Source of the DNA: Sulfuricella denitrificans
GTDB lineage: Bacteria > Pseudomonadota > Gammaproteobacteria > Burkholderiales > Sulfuricellaceae
Direction: 5' to 3'
Length of the DNA: 64,000 nucleotides
Assembly: GCA_002632355.1 (NCBI GenBank)
Contig: NSJJ01000004.1
Coordinates: 1 to 64,000, forward strand
The translations under genes and the position numbers were made by a program. The notes beneath the pieces were generated by a model that saw only the letters and a list, made by a program, of their open reading frames with translations, was not told where the DNA came from and ran no database searches. Positions within the stretch are counted from its first letter, which is position 1. Every line of letters starts with the position of its first letter. Shown here in pieces: positions 38,769 through 46,858 of this stretch.

Positions 38769-38784
38769 AGCACTAAGCGTGCCA
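38769..38784 (-). promoter_or_regulatory. Sigma-54 promoter of the nrtA operon
   Basis: The minus strand reads TGGCACGCTTAGTGCT, with one mismatch (G for T) from TGGCACG-N4-TTGCW. The GG-GC spacing is exact. The start is predicted at about 38758, two bases before the first ANTAR hairpin, which supports the call independently. Activator sites would overlap the 3' end of nasT. Confidence 0.85.
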
Positions 38785-38791
38785 GAAAAAA

Positions 38792-39397
38792 TCAGCCCAG
38801 CAAATCCGCTACTGAAAGCACATGAGCCGCCACCTCTGACAGGCGCAAACCCCTGTCCATGGCCGTTTTACGCAATGCCTGGTAAGCCTCGTCCTCTGAC
38901 CAGCCACGCTGTTTCATCAGCACCCCCTTGGCGCGCTCAACATCCTTGCGCTCCGAAAGCTTGCTTTCTGCCTTTTCCAGTTCTACCCTCATGGTCTGGA
39001 ACTCATTGAAACGTGCAATCGCCACATCCATGATGGGCTTCAGGCGCTCGCTTTTGAGGCCATCCACCACATAGGCACTGACGCCGGCGCGAATCGCCGA
39101 ACGAATCTTCTCGCTATCGTTGTCATGGGTGAACATCACAATCGGCCGAGGCTGATCGCGTTTGATTACACAAAGATTTTCCAGGGTATCGCGGTCCGGA
39201 GATTCCGTATCGAGAATGATCAGATCGGGGTTGATTTCGGCAACCAGGCCGGGCAAATCCGCGCTGGACGAGACATGGGCGGCGATCCTGCAACCGGCTT
39301 CCTGCAAGGCATGCTTGAGAAGTGCCGCACGCTCGAAGGTTTCGTCCACCAGCAGGACACGCAAGGGAAATTCGGATGGCTTGACGGGGGTTTTCAT
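38792..39397 (-). CDS. nasT: ANTAR-domain antiterminator NasT
   Basis: This 201-residue response regulator has an N-terminal receiver (LRVLLVDETFERA; LIILDTESPD with the phospho-Asp position) to about residue 125. A C-terminal ANTAR domain at about 140-195 is preceded by a coiled coil (KLSERKDVERAKGVLMKQRGWSEDEAYQALRKTAMDRG). It binds the leader described just downstream and prevents termination. In Pseudomonas, Azotobacter and Paracoccus a NasS nitrate sensor sequesters NasT. No nasS is found here, only nrtA. ATG 39397 is used, with AGGA a few bases upstream. Confidence 0.94.
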   Translation of the reverse strand: MKTPVKPSEFPLRVLLVDETFERAALLKHALQEAGCRIAAHVSSSADLPGLVAEINPDLIILDTESPDRDTLENLCVIKRDQPRPIVMFTHDNDSEKIRSAIRAGVSAYVVDGLKSERLKPIMDVAIARFNEFQTMRVELEKAESKLSERKDVERAKGVLMKQRGWSEDEAYQALRKTAMDRGLRLSEVAAHVLSVADLLG

Positions 39398-39410
39398 ATC
39401 CTGCAAGCAA

Positions 39411-39426
39411 CGCAAATCTCATGCCA
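39411..39426 (-). promoter_or_regulatory. Candidate sigma-54 promoter of nasT
   Basis: The minus strand reads TGGCATGAGATTTGCG, matching TGGCAYG-N4-TTGC. The predicted start (about 39400) lies only three bases before the nasT ATG, so the mRNA would be almost leaderless and would cut the ribosome-binding site. It may be a true, unusual promoter or a chance match. Confidence 0.6.
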
Positions 39427-39552
39427 TGTCAGGCAACCCGTTGATCCTGATAAAAATCAGTCCAAAGATGACAATGGGCGAAAAAAGGCTGAAATACGGG
39501 CGCACCAAAAACGAGCATGATTTTGAGGCGATGCGCCAAACTGGCACTGCAT

Positions 39553-40152
39553 TCAGGAAACGTTGCGCCGCTCCAGTACCGCCTGTGCAAGGGTGCCGCT
39601 ATCCACATGCTCGAGTTCACCACCCACCGGCAAGCCGCGCGCAATACGGGTGACCTTGATACCGCGCGGGGTCAGCAATTCGCTGATGTAATGGGCAGTC
39701 GCTTCGCCTTCCACGGTGAAATTGGTAGCGAGCACCACTTCCTGCACGATGCCATCGGTCGCACGGCGCACCAGGCGGTCGAGGTGGATTTCACGCGGTC
39801 CCACGCCATCCAGCGGCGAGAGCCGCCCCATGAGAACGAAATACAATCCGCGATAGCAATGCGCCTGCTCCATCATCAGCAGATCGGCAGGCATTTCCAC
39901 CACGCACAACAGGCTGTCGTCCCGTTTGGGAGAAAGACAGAGATCGCAAACCTCGACTTCGGTGAAACTGTTGCACTTCTCGCAATGGCGCAGAGTATCC
40001 AGCGCATGCGTCAATGCATGTGCCAGCCGCTTTGCCCCGGCCTGATCGCGCTGCAGCAGATGGTAAGCCATGCGCTGGGCGGATTTGGGCCCGACACCCG
40101 GCAGACAGCGCAGGGATTCGATGAGATGATCGAGACTGGTTGGGGTTTTCAT
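39553..40152 (-). CDS. recR: Recombination mediator RecR
   Basis: This 199-residue protein of RecFOR recombinational repair has an N-terminal helix-hairpin-helix ([19 protein letters not shown]), a zinc-finger segment with Cys pairs at about residues 55-75 ([16 protein letters not shown]) and a Toprim region ([24 protein letters not shown]). It is the third gene of the usual dnaX-ybaB-recR operon. A repeat element intervenes just upstream. The ATG at 40152 was chosen from the conserved start; an upstream 28-codon extension is made of repeat DNA. Confidence 0.96.
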   Translation of the reverse strand: MKTPTSLDHLIESLRCLPGVGPKSAQRMAYHLLQRDQAGAKRLAHALTHALDTLRHCEKCNSFTEVEVCDLCLSPKRDDSLLCVVEMPADLLMMEQAHCYRGLYFVLMGRLSPLDGVGPREIHLDRLVRRATDGIVQEVVLATNFTVEGEATAHYISELLTPRGIKVTRIARGLPVGGELEHVDSGTLAQAVLERRNVS

Positions 40153-40285
40153 TTTTTTCGTGAAAAGTGAAAAGTGAAGCCGCTCGGCTTTGCCTCGCTG
40201 TGAAGCGTGAAATGGCAGTTCAAATTCACATTTCACATTTCACATTTCACATTTCACATTTCACATTTCACATTTCACATTTCAC
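40153..40285. repeat. GTGAA-heptad element with eight exact CACATTT copies, between ybaB and recR
   Basis: Bases 40227-40282 are eight exact tandem copies of CACATTT, followed by CAC. The rest carries the family core (GTGAAAAGTGAAGCCGCTCGGC). It fills the ybaB-recR gap completely from stop to start. The heptad phase suggests expansion by slippage of the element's own units. Confidence 0.92.
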
Positions 40286-40612
40286 TTAGAACGGCAGCTT
40301 GAACCCCGGCGGCAAGTTCAGACCGCTGGTAAAGCCCGACATCTTTTCCTGACTGGTCTGTTCCACGCGGCGCACGGCATCGTTGACCGCTGCGGCCAGC
40401 AGGTCTTCCAGCATTTCCTTGTCTTCAGTCATCAGGCTGTCGTCGATGCTGACGCGCTTGACGTCATGGCGGCAATTCATGGTGATTTTCACCATGCCGG
40501 CGCCCGCCTGGCCTTCGACCTCGACCAGAGCCAGTTGCTCCTGCATCTTCTGCATGTTTTCCTGCATCTGCTGGGCCTGCTTCATCAGACCGCCTATGCC
40601 GCCTTTCATCAT
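40286..40612 (-). CDS. ybaB: Nucleoid-associated protein YbaB/EbfC
   Basis: This 108-residue protein has the usual N-terminal helical, Met/Gln-rich part ([19 protein letters not shown]) and the central strand segment ([25 protein letters not shown]). It forms DNA-binding tweezer-like dimers. It starts 13 bp after the dnaX stop. Confidence 0.95.
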   Translation of the reverse strand: MMKGGIGGLMKQAQQMQENMQKMQEQLALVEVEGQAGAGMVKITMNCRHDVKRVSIDDSLMTEDKEMLEDLLAAAVNDAVRRVEQTSQEKMSGFTSGLNLPPGFKLPF

Positions 40613-40624
40613 GATCTTCTCCGT

Positions 40625-42274
40625 CTAATCAATGGGTTTAATGGTTGATTCAATCACCTGCGCGTCGAGATTCTCGACCAGATCGCGCACGAATGGGTCC
40701 TGTTCGATCGCAGCAATCGCCTCGGCCTGGCGCGCCTGTTTTTCCTGGTGATCCAGTCTTGCGGGAGTCAGCCCGGTTACGCTGCCGAGGGAAATATTCA
40801 GTATGACAGGGGCGCCGGCATAATCATCCAGCGCTGCCTTGAGCTTGTCCTGATAAGCTTTCTCCATCAGATGTTTGTGCTCGTCCGGTACGCACAGCTC
40901 GATGCGCCGCCCTTCGTAGCTTTTCAGTTCGCAATGCTGAGCCAGCATTTTAGCCATCCCCCCCAGCCTGAGTTGGGCCACCAGACCCGGCCAGTCGCCA
41001 TCAAACACATTGTCCGCTGCAGCTCTGACAGGTGGGGTTTGCACCGGGGGCGGTGGAGCGGGTTCCTGCGCCTTATGCCCCGGTGGCGCTTCAGGAGGTG
41101 CTACCACGGCAGCAACAGGCCTGACCGGGCTGGCAGCATGCGTGACAGGTGCGGTTGCATGCTTCATGCCCCCCCCACCTGCCGGAGCTGATTCCAGGGT
41201 AAAAGCCAGCATGCGCAGCAGCGTCATGCTGAAACCGGCAAACTCGTCCGGCGCCAGACTCAAATCCTTGCGTCCGTGAAGCGCAATCTGGTAGTGAAGC
41301 TGTACATCCTCCGGACTGAAGCGCTGTGCCAGATCGAGGATGCGCTGACGTTCCGGCAAATCTTCGCTCAGGGCCTGCGGCACGGTCTGGGCCAGGGCAA
41401 TCTGGTGCAGCAGGGCGCCCAGATCCTGCAGCGCGGCATCATAAGAAAGGCTGCGTTCTTCCATCTGTTCCGTCAGGGCGATCAGGCCGGCACCATCGGC
41501 ATCCGCCAGCCGCTCCAGCAGGGTAAACAGATAACTCTGATCAATCGCACCCAGCATGGCGCGTACCGGCGCCTCTCCCACCTTGCCGCCGCCATAGGCG
41601 ATGGACTGATCGAGCAGGGAAAGCGCATCGCGCATGCTGCCCTGCGCCGAGCGCGCCAGCAGTTGCAGGGCCGGAAGCTCGAAGGTCAGTGATTCCCGCT
41701 GCAGCACGTCCCTGAGATGGCCGACGATAGCGGCAGGCGGCATCTGCTTGAGGTTGAACTGCAGACAGCGCGACAGCACGGTGACTGGAATCTTCTGCGG
41801 ATCGGTGGTGGCGAGAATGAACTTGACATGTTCCGGCGGCTCTTCCAGCGTTTTCAGCATGGAATTGAAGGCGGCCTTGGACAGCATGTGCACTTCGTCG
41901 ATCAGGTAAACCTTGAAGCGTCCCGCTGTCGGCGCATACTGTGCGTTATCCAGCACTTCGCGCATGTTGTCGATGCCGGTGTTCGAGGCTGCATCCAGTT
42001 CCAGCAGGTCAATGAAGCGCCCGGAGTCGATCTCGCGGCAGGTGGCGCAAGTGCCGCAGGGGGTAGAGGTAATCCCGCTTTCGCAGTTGAGCGACTTGGC
42101 CAGAATCCGCGCCACGGTGGTTTTTCCCACGCCGCGCGTACCGGTCAGCAGATAGGCATGATGCAGACGCTGCTGGTCGAGCGCGTTGGAAAGCGCTTTC
42201 ACCACGTGCTCCTGCCCAACCAGTTCGGCAAAGGATTTGGGCCGCCATTTGCGTGCCAGGACTTGATAACTCAT
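40625..42274 (-). CDS. dnaX: DNA polymerase III subunit gamma/tau
   Basis: This 549-residue clamp-loader ATPase has Walker A GTRGVGKTTVARILAKSL at about residues 45-62, a four-Cys zinc motif (CESGITSTPCGTCATC), Walker B VYLIDEVHML and the SRC box. A Pro/Ala-rich linker at about 360-420 leads to the tau C-terminus. The E. coli A6G frameshift signal that makes gamma was not seen. Start MSYQVLARKWRP is conserved; 70 upstream codons are rejected. Order dnaX-ybaB-recR is standard. Confidence 0.96.
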   Translation of the reverse strand: MSYQVLARKWRPKSFAELVGQEHVVKALSNALDQQRLHHAYLLTGTRGVGKTTVARILAKSLNCESGITSTPCGTCATCREIDSGRFIDLLELDAASNTGIDNMREVLDNAQYAPTAGRFKVYLIDEVHMLSKAAFNSMLKTLEEPPEHVKFILATTDPQKIPVTVLSRCLQFNLKQMPPAAIVGHLRDVLQRESLTFELPALQLLARSAQGSMRDALSLLDQSIAYGGGKVGEAPVRAMLGAIDQSYLFTLLERLADADGAGLIALTEQMEERSLSYDAALQDLGALLHQIALAQTVPQALSEDLPERQRILDLAQRFSPEDVQLHYQIALHGRKDLSLAPDEFAGFSMTLLRMLAFTLESAPAGGGGMKHATAPVTHAASPVRPVAAVVAPPEAPPGHKAQEPAPPPPVQTPPVRAAADNVFDGDWPGLVAQLRLGGMAKMLAQHCELKSYEGRRIELCVPDEHKHLMEKAYQDKLKAALDDYAGAPVILNISLGSVTGLTPARLDHQEKQARQAEAIAAIEQDPFVRDLVENLDAQVIESTIKPID

Positions 42275-42368
42275 AGCCCCGGATTGTATCAGAAACACCC
42301 TGAATTGCTTGAAACCGGGAAGGGCGGCCACGATATACGACCAGTAGAATTCATCGAGGGAAAATTTC

Positions 42369-43223
42369 ATGTCCGTTTTTACCGCCAACGTCAGCGACGC
42401 CGAGTTCCAGCAGGCCGTCATAGAACGCTCTTTCCATGCCCCGGTGCTGGTCGATTTCTGGGCCACCTGGTGCGGCCCGTGCAAAGTGCTGAAGCCTCTG
42501 CTGGAAAAGCTGGCGGACGAGTTTCAGGGCAAGTTTTTTCTCGCGCTGGTGGAAACCGACGCCAACCAGCAGCAGGCGGCGAAGTACGGTGTGCGCGGCG
42601 TGCCTGCGGTCAAGGCGTTCGTTAATGGCGAGATTGTGGACGAATTTACCGGCGCCCTGCCAGAAGGCGAGATTCGCGCCTTTCTCGAACGCATCATCCC
42701 CTCCCCCGGCGAGGCCTTGCGCCTGGAAGCGGAAACACTTTATCAGCAAGGTGATGCCGCACTGGCCTTGCAGCGCCTGGCCGAAGCATCCACGCTAGAC
42801 CCGGACAACGAAAAAATCCGTATCAATGCTGCCGCCATCATGATCGACCAGGGAGAAAATGCCGAAGCGCGCCGCCTGCTGGACAGCCTTGCACCGCTCA
42901 CCCGGCTGGAAGAGCGCGTCGTGGCACTCATCGCCCGGCTCGATTTTGCAGAAAAAGGCAGCGGCGGAAACGCAATGGAACTGGAACAGAAAATCGCTGC
43001 AAACGAAAACGATCTGGATGCGCGCCTGGAATTCGCCAACCTGCTGCTGGCCCGGCAGGATTACGAACCCGCGCTGCGGCAACTGATCGAGATCGTGCGC
43101 CGCGACCGGCAGTTTGGCGACGACATCGGGCGCAAGACCATGCTCTCGGTATTCGGGATACTGGGTGGAGACAATCCTCTCGTCAGCAGCTACCGCCGCC
43201 AACTGGCAAGCGCACTGAACTAA
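42369..43223 (+). CDS. CnoX/YbbN-like thioredoxin-TPR protein
   Basis: This 284-residue protein has a thioredoxin fold at residues 1-110 with an active WCGPC motif (FWATWCGPCKVLKPLL). TPR-like helices at about 120-284 follow (AETLYQQGDAALALQRLAEAS). E. coli CnoX has a non-thioredoxin motif and acts as a holdase; here the intact CXXC suggests oxidoreductase activity, as in Caulobacter CnoX. It is divergent from dnaX. A palindromic repeat follows the stop. Confidence 0.92.
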   Translation: MSVFTANVSDAEFQQAVIERSFHAPVLVDFWATWCGPCKVLKPLLEKLADEFQGKFFLALVETDANQQQAAKYGVRGVPAVKAFVNGEIVDEFTGALPEGEIRAFLERIIPSPGEALRLEAETLYQQGDAALALQRLAEASTLDPDNEKIRINAAAIMIDQGENAEARRLLDSLAPLTRLEERVVALIARLDFAEKGSGGNAMELEQKIAANENDLDARLEFANLLLARQDYEPALRQLIEIVRRDRQFGDDIGRKTMLSVFGILGGDNPLVSSYRRQLASALN

Positions 43224-43262
43224 TCGTCAGTCAACATGGATCAGATACGCTGAGAACAAGCC

Positions 43263-43350
43263 CTTCCCCCCGACAAGGGGGCATTGAAGGGAGTGCAGCG
43301 GCGGCATGTCCCTGAGCATTAATCCCCCGCCGCCCCTTGTCAGGGGGAGG
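43263..43350. repeat. Palindromic repeat with C-rich arms after cnoX
   Basis: The left arm at 43263-43280 (CTTCCCCCCGACAAGGGG) and the right arm at 43333-43350 (CCCCTTGTCAGGGGGAGG) form a 17-18 bp stem. The interior also pairs in part (GCGGCGG/CCGCCGCC). It sits between two convergent genes, may act as a bidirectional terminator and has the look of a dispersed repeat. Confidence 0.7.
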
Positions 43351-43394
43351 AACTTCCCTGTTTCAACGCGACCAGCCACTGAAGCCCTTCCTGA

Positions 43395-45629
43395 TTACTG
43401 AGGCCCCAGCACGCGCAGGATCTCTTCCGGCGTCGTCAGTCCCTGATGCACCTTGTCCCGCGCATCGTCGATCAGGGTGGAAAGCCCGCCCTGCTTCGCG
43501 GCCTGGCTCACTTCGAGCAGGCTGGCGCCGATGCCGATGAGATGGCTCAACTGCTCGTCGATCAACAGTACTTCGTATATCCCCAGGCGCCCCTTGTAGC
43601 CACTGCCATTGCACACTGGACAGCCTTTTCCCCTGAAAACCTGCAAATCCTCGCGCCGGAATGACTCTCCCAGACGGGAGATGAGTTTCGCATCGGGTGC
43701 GACCGGCTCACGGCATTGCTCACAAATCCTTCTCACCAGCCGCTGGGCGATGATGCCCTGAAGCGCAGTGGAAATCACATAGGGTTTGAGTCCGAGATCA
43801 AGCAGGCGTGAAATGGTCGCAATGGCTGAATTGGTATGCAGGGTGGAAAAAACCTGATGGCCGGTCAGTGCTGCATGAAACGCGACCTCGGCAGTTTCGA
43901 AATCCCGGATCTCTCCCAACATGATCACATCCGGGTCCTGACGCAGAATGGAGCGCAGGATCACCGGAAAAGTCAGGCCGATTTTTTCCTTGATCAGCAC
44001 CTGACCCGCCATGTCGAGATAGTATTCCACCGGATCCTCGATGGTGACGTAATTCTTGGATGGCGTGGCATTATGCTGCAGCAGTGAATACAAGGTAGTG
44101 GTCTTGCCCGAACCGGTCGGTCCGGTGGCCAGAATGATGCCCTGCGGCTTGTCAACCATATTGAGAATCTGCTGCAGCGCTTTCGGGCCGAAACCCAGCC
44201 CGGCCAGACTATGCACTGCTGCATTCCGGTCCAGGATACGCATCACCACCTTCTCGCCGTTGATCGTGGGCAAGGTGGAAATCCGCAGGTCCACCACGCG
44301 CAGCGGGGTTTTTACCATCAGGCGGCCGTCCTGCGGGCGGCGGCGTTCCGAGATATCCAGCTCGGACATGACCTTGAGGCGCGACACCAGCGACTGGTGC
44401 AACTGGTGCGGGATCTGGATCTTGTCCACCAGCACGCCGTCAATCCTGAGGCGCACTACCACGCTCTTGGTGCGTGGCTGGATGTGGATGTCTGACGCTC
44501 CGAGCCGTATGGCTTCAAGAATGACCGCATTTACCAGACGGATTGCGGGAGGCTCTTCCGTGCCGCGCAACAGTTCTTCCAGCGAGACGTTTTCCTCATC
44601 GTCCTCGATGACGATCTCAATGCCTTCATAGGGGTCCGTGCTGGATACCAGGGTTTCGAGTTCATCGAAATTGATCTCTTCCTTGCCGCCGTAAACCTCC
44701 ACGATCTTGGCCTTGATCGAGGCCACATCAGCCAGCACTGCATCGATATCCAGGCCTGAAGTAAAGCGCAGGTCATCCATCAGTCCGGCATCGAGCGGAT
44801 CGGCAACCGCCAGCATCATGCGGCGCCCTTCGAGCTTCAGGGGAACCACCAGCTGACGCTCGCAAAAACTGTGCGGAATCAGTTCTGCAAGCGCGGCATC
44901 GACCTGAAACTCTGCCAGCGATACCTCTTCGAACAGCAATTCCTTGCGCAACAGGCGATGCACATCTTTTTCTTCCACCCAGCCCTTGTCGAGCAAGAGC
45001 TTGATCACCGGCTCCCGGTTTTTCTGCTGCAAGCGGTGCAACTCCTGAACCTGGTTGGAATTCAGCAGACCATGCTTGTTCAGCATGATGGCCAACTGGC
45101 TGCGATTGGATACGGCCAGCTTGGATAGCGCACTGATTTCTTTGGATTTGTTGCTGTTATCTTGCTGCAGCACACGATTCTTCTTGATCAGATCGGACTG
45201 CTCAAGCGCCAGTGCCACGGTAATACGCAGGTCATCGTCATTCCACGGTTTGAGAATGAATTTGTAGACAGCGCCTTCGTTCACCGCCCCCATGACCGCG
45301 CCGGTATCGGCATGGCCGGTAAGCATGATGCGAATGGTCTCCGGATAAAGCGATTTGACCTGTTTGAGAAATTCGGCGCCAGTCATGCCCGGCATCATGT
45401 AATCGCTGATCACCAGATGAAAAGCGCCCTGCCCCATCAGTTGCAGGGCCTCGCCCGCATTGGATGCCGTGGCGACGAGGTAGTTTTCCTGACGGAACAC
45501 GCGCTGCAGGGCCTTGAGCACATTGGGCTCGTCATCCACCAGAAGAAGGCGATATTGCTGCGCTGGTGACGGTTGCGGGCTGTTTTCCTCAGCTGGCGCA
45601 CCAGTGAATAAAGAAGCGTAACTTGGCAT
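43395..45629 (-). CDS. Receiver-fused PilB/GspE-type secretion ATPase
   Basis: This 744-residue protein combines two unlike parts. Residues about 28-145 are a response-regulator receiver (YRLLLVDDEPNVLKAL, with Asp in LVISDYMMPGMTG, Lys in ILKPWNDDDL). Then come an MshEN-like N-domain (about 190-330) and a type II/IV secretion ATPase from about 360, with Walker A GPTGSGKTTTLYSLL, Walker B MLGEIRDFETAE and the tetra-Cys zinc site CEQC...CPVC. A phosphorylation switch on a pilus or secretion motor is the obvious reading. It is the last gene of a five-gene operon and no pilin, platform or secretin gene accompanies it. Confidence 0.93.
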   Translation of the reverse strand: MPSYASLFTGAPAEENSPQPSPAQQYRLLLVDDEPNVLKALQRVFRQENYLVATASNAGEALQLMGQGAFHLVISDYMMPGMTGAEFLKQVKSLYPETIRIMLTGHADTGAVMGAVNEGAVYKFILKPWNDDDLRITVALALEQSDLIKKNRVLQQDNSNKSKEISALSKLAVSNRSQLAIMLNKHGLLNSNQVQELHRLQQKNREPVIKLLLDKGWVEEKDVHRLLRKELLFEEVSLAEFQVDAALAELIPHSFCERQLVVPLKLEGRRMMLAVADPLDAGLMDDLRFTSGLDIDAVLADVASIKAKIVEVYGGKEEINFDELETLVSSTDPYEGIEIVIEDDEENVSLEELLRGTEEPPAIRLVNAVILEAIRLGASDIHIQPRTKSVVVRLRIDGVLVDKIQIPHQLHQSLVSRLKVMSELDISERRRPQDGRLMVKTPLRVVDLRISTLPTINGEKVVMRILDRNAAVHSLAGLGFGPKALQQILNMVDKPQGIILATGPTGSGKTTTLYSLLQHNATPSKNYVTIEDPVEYYLDMAGQVLIKEKIGLTFPVILRSILRQDPDVIMLGEIRDFETAEVAFHAALTGHQVFSTLHTNSAIATISRLLDLGLKPYVISTALQGIIAQRLVRRICEQCREPVAPDAKLISRLGESFRREDLQVFRGKGCPVCNGSGYKGRLGIYEVLLIDEQLSHLIGIGASLLEVSQAAKQGGLSTLIDDARDKVHQGLTTPEEILRVLGPQ

Positions 45630-45640
45630 TAGAGTCCTGC

Positions 45641-46858
45641 TTACACAGGTAATCGAATCGTGACCGTGGTGCCAGTATTGGGCTGGCTTTCAATGGACAC
45701 CCGGCCACCATGAACCTGAACGATATCACGAACCACCGTGAGCCCCAAACCCGTCCCCTGCCCCACATCACGAGTGGTGTAAAAAGGCTCGAAAACCTGC
45801 CCGACAACGTTTTCGGGAATGCCGCAACCGTTATCGCTGATCGTAATCAGGATTTCGTCACCCTCCCTTGCCGATCTGACTTTCACCTCTCCGCCATCGG
45901 CAACGGCCAGCAATGCGTTTTCCAGCACATTGAGGAAAGCCTGATTGAGGTACCCGGGCAAACAGAGAATGCGCGGAATTTCCCCCAACTCCTGAAGCAG
46001 CGTGACGCCTTGCGGCAAATGCCCGGCAACGACCTTGCAGGCCTGGCGCAAACTGTCGTTGATGTCCGCCATTTCTTCTTCGCCGCGATCCACGTTGGAA
46101 AAACCCTTGAGATCGGCAACGATACGGGCCACGCGATCGATGCCAACAATGCTTTCCTTGATCAGTTCGGCAAAGTCTTCCAGCACAAAGCTCATATCCA
46201 GCTCTTTCCAGCGCTGGTTGATGGCCTGCCCCGACTTGGCCGTCTCGTCCAGGGATGCAATTTTCTCAACATAAGCCTGAGCCGTTGAAAGATTGCTGCG
46301 CACGAAACCGATGGGATTGTTGATTTCATGCGCCACGCCGGCGGCAAGGCGCCCCACCGAAGCCAGTTTTTCAGCCTGATAAAGCTGGCGGCTGGATTCT
46401 TCCAGCGCCCGGACCTGCTCCTGCACACGGATTTCGAGTTGTTCCGAAAGGGTTCTGAAACGTGCCTCGGATTCCTCCAGCGCGGCATGCTTGCGCTTCA
46501 GGGTTTCATAGTCTGCCTGGACAGATTCGATATGCAGCCCGGAAGCCATCTTGTAGCGTGCCGCACCGCGCAGCAGCAGTTCCAGCAGCGCCACGGCACT
46601 CTGCATTCTGGAGTCATCCGCACAGGCGCATTCCAGATAGCCGACCGGTTCGAGTTCGAGCACCACAGGTGCGCTTCGGGCCTGATCCGGGGCGCTGTCG
46701 GCACCGATGAGTACATTGCCTCGCTCATCCACCAGGCGGAAGGCCCCACCCAGCAATAGCACCAGCGCTTTTTGCAGGCGTTCGCGCGGAATATCGGCGA
46801 GCAATTCCGCAAAGTCCAGTTCTCGATCAAAGGAAGGGACCGGCAGATGGTCGCTCAT
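45641..46858 (-). CDS. Soluble sensor histidine kinase
   Basis: This 405-residue protein has no membrane helix. Residues 1 to about 110 form an uncharacterised small sensory domain, residues about 115-165 a coiled coil. The kinase core follows: H-box [15 protein letters not shown] at about 176-190, N-box FLNVLENALLAV, G1 ISDNGCGIPENVVGQVFEPF and G2 GTGLGLTVVRDIV. Start overlaps the GTPase stop by 4 bp and the receiver-ATPase starts 11 bp on, so the ATPase receiver is a natural target. Signal unknown. Confidence 0.9.
   Translation of the reverse strand: MSDHLPVPSFDRELDFAELLADIPRERLQKALVLLLGGAFRLVDERGNVLIGADSAPDQARSAPVVLELEPVGYLECACADDSRMQSAVALLELLLRGAARYKMASGLHIESVQADYETLKRKHAALEESEARFRTLSEQLEIRVQEQVRALEESSRQLYQAEKLASVGRLAAGVAHEINNPIGFVRSNLSTAQAYVEKIASLDETAKSGQAINQRWKELDMSFVLEDFAELIKESIVGIDRVARIVADLKGFSNVDRGEEEMADINDSLRQACKVVAGHLPQGVTLLQELGEIPRILCLPGYLNQAFLNVLENALLAVADGGEVKVRSAREGDEILITISDNGCGIPENVVGQVFEPFYTTRDVGQGTGLGLTVVRDIVQVHGGRVSIESQPNTGTTVTIRLPV

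Noticed and set aside
40227-40285. CRISPR-like array
   Set aside because: The units are 7 bp with no spacers and no cas genes nearby; it is a simple tandem heptad repeat.
40625-42274. Programmed frameshift in dnaX
   Set aside because: No A6G slippery run with a downstream hairpin was found on the coding strand.
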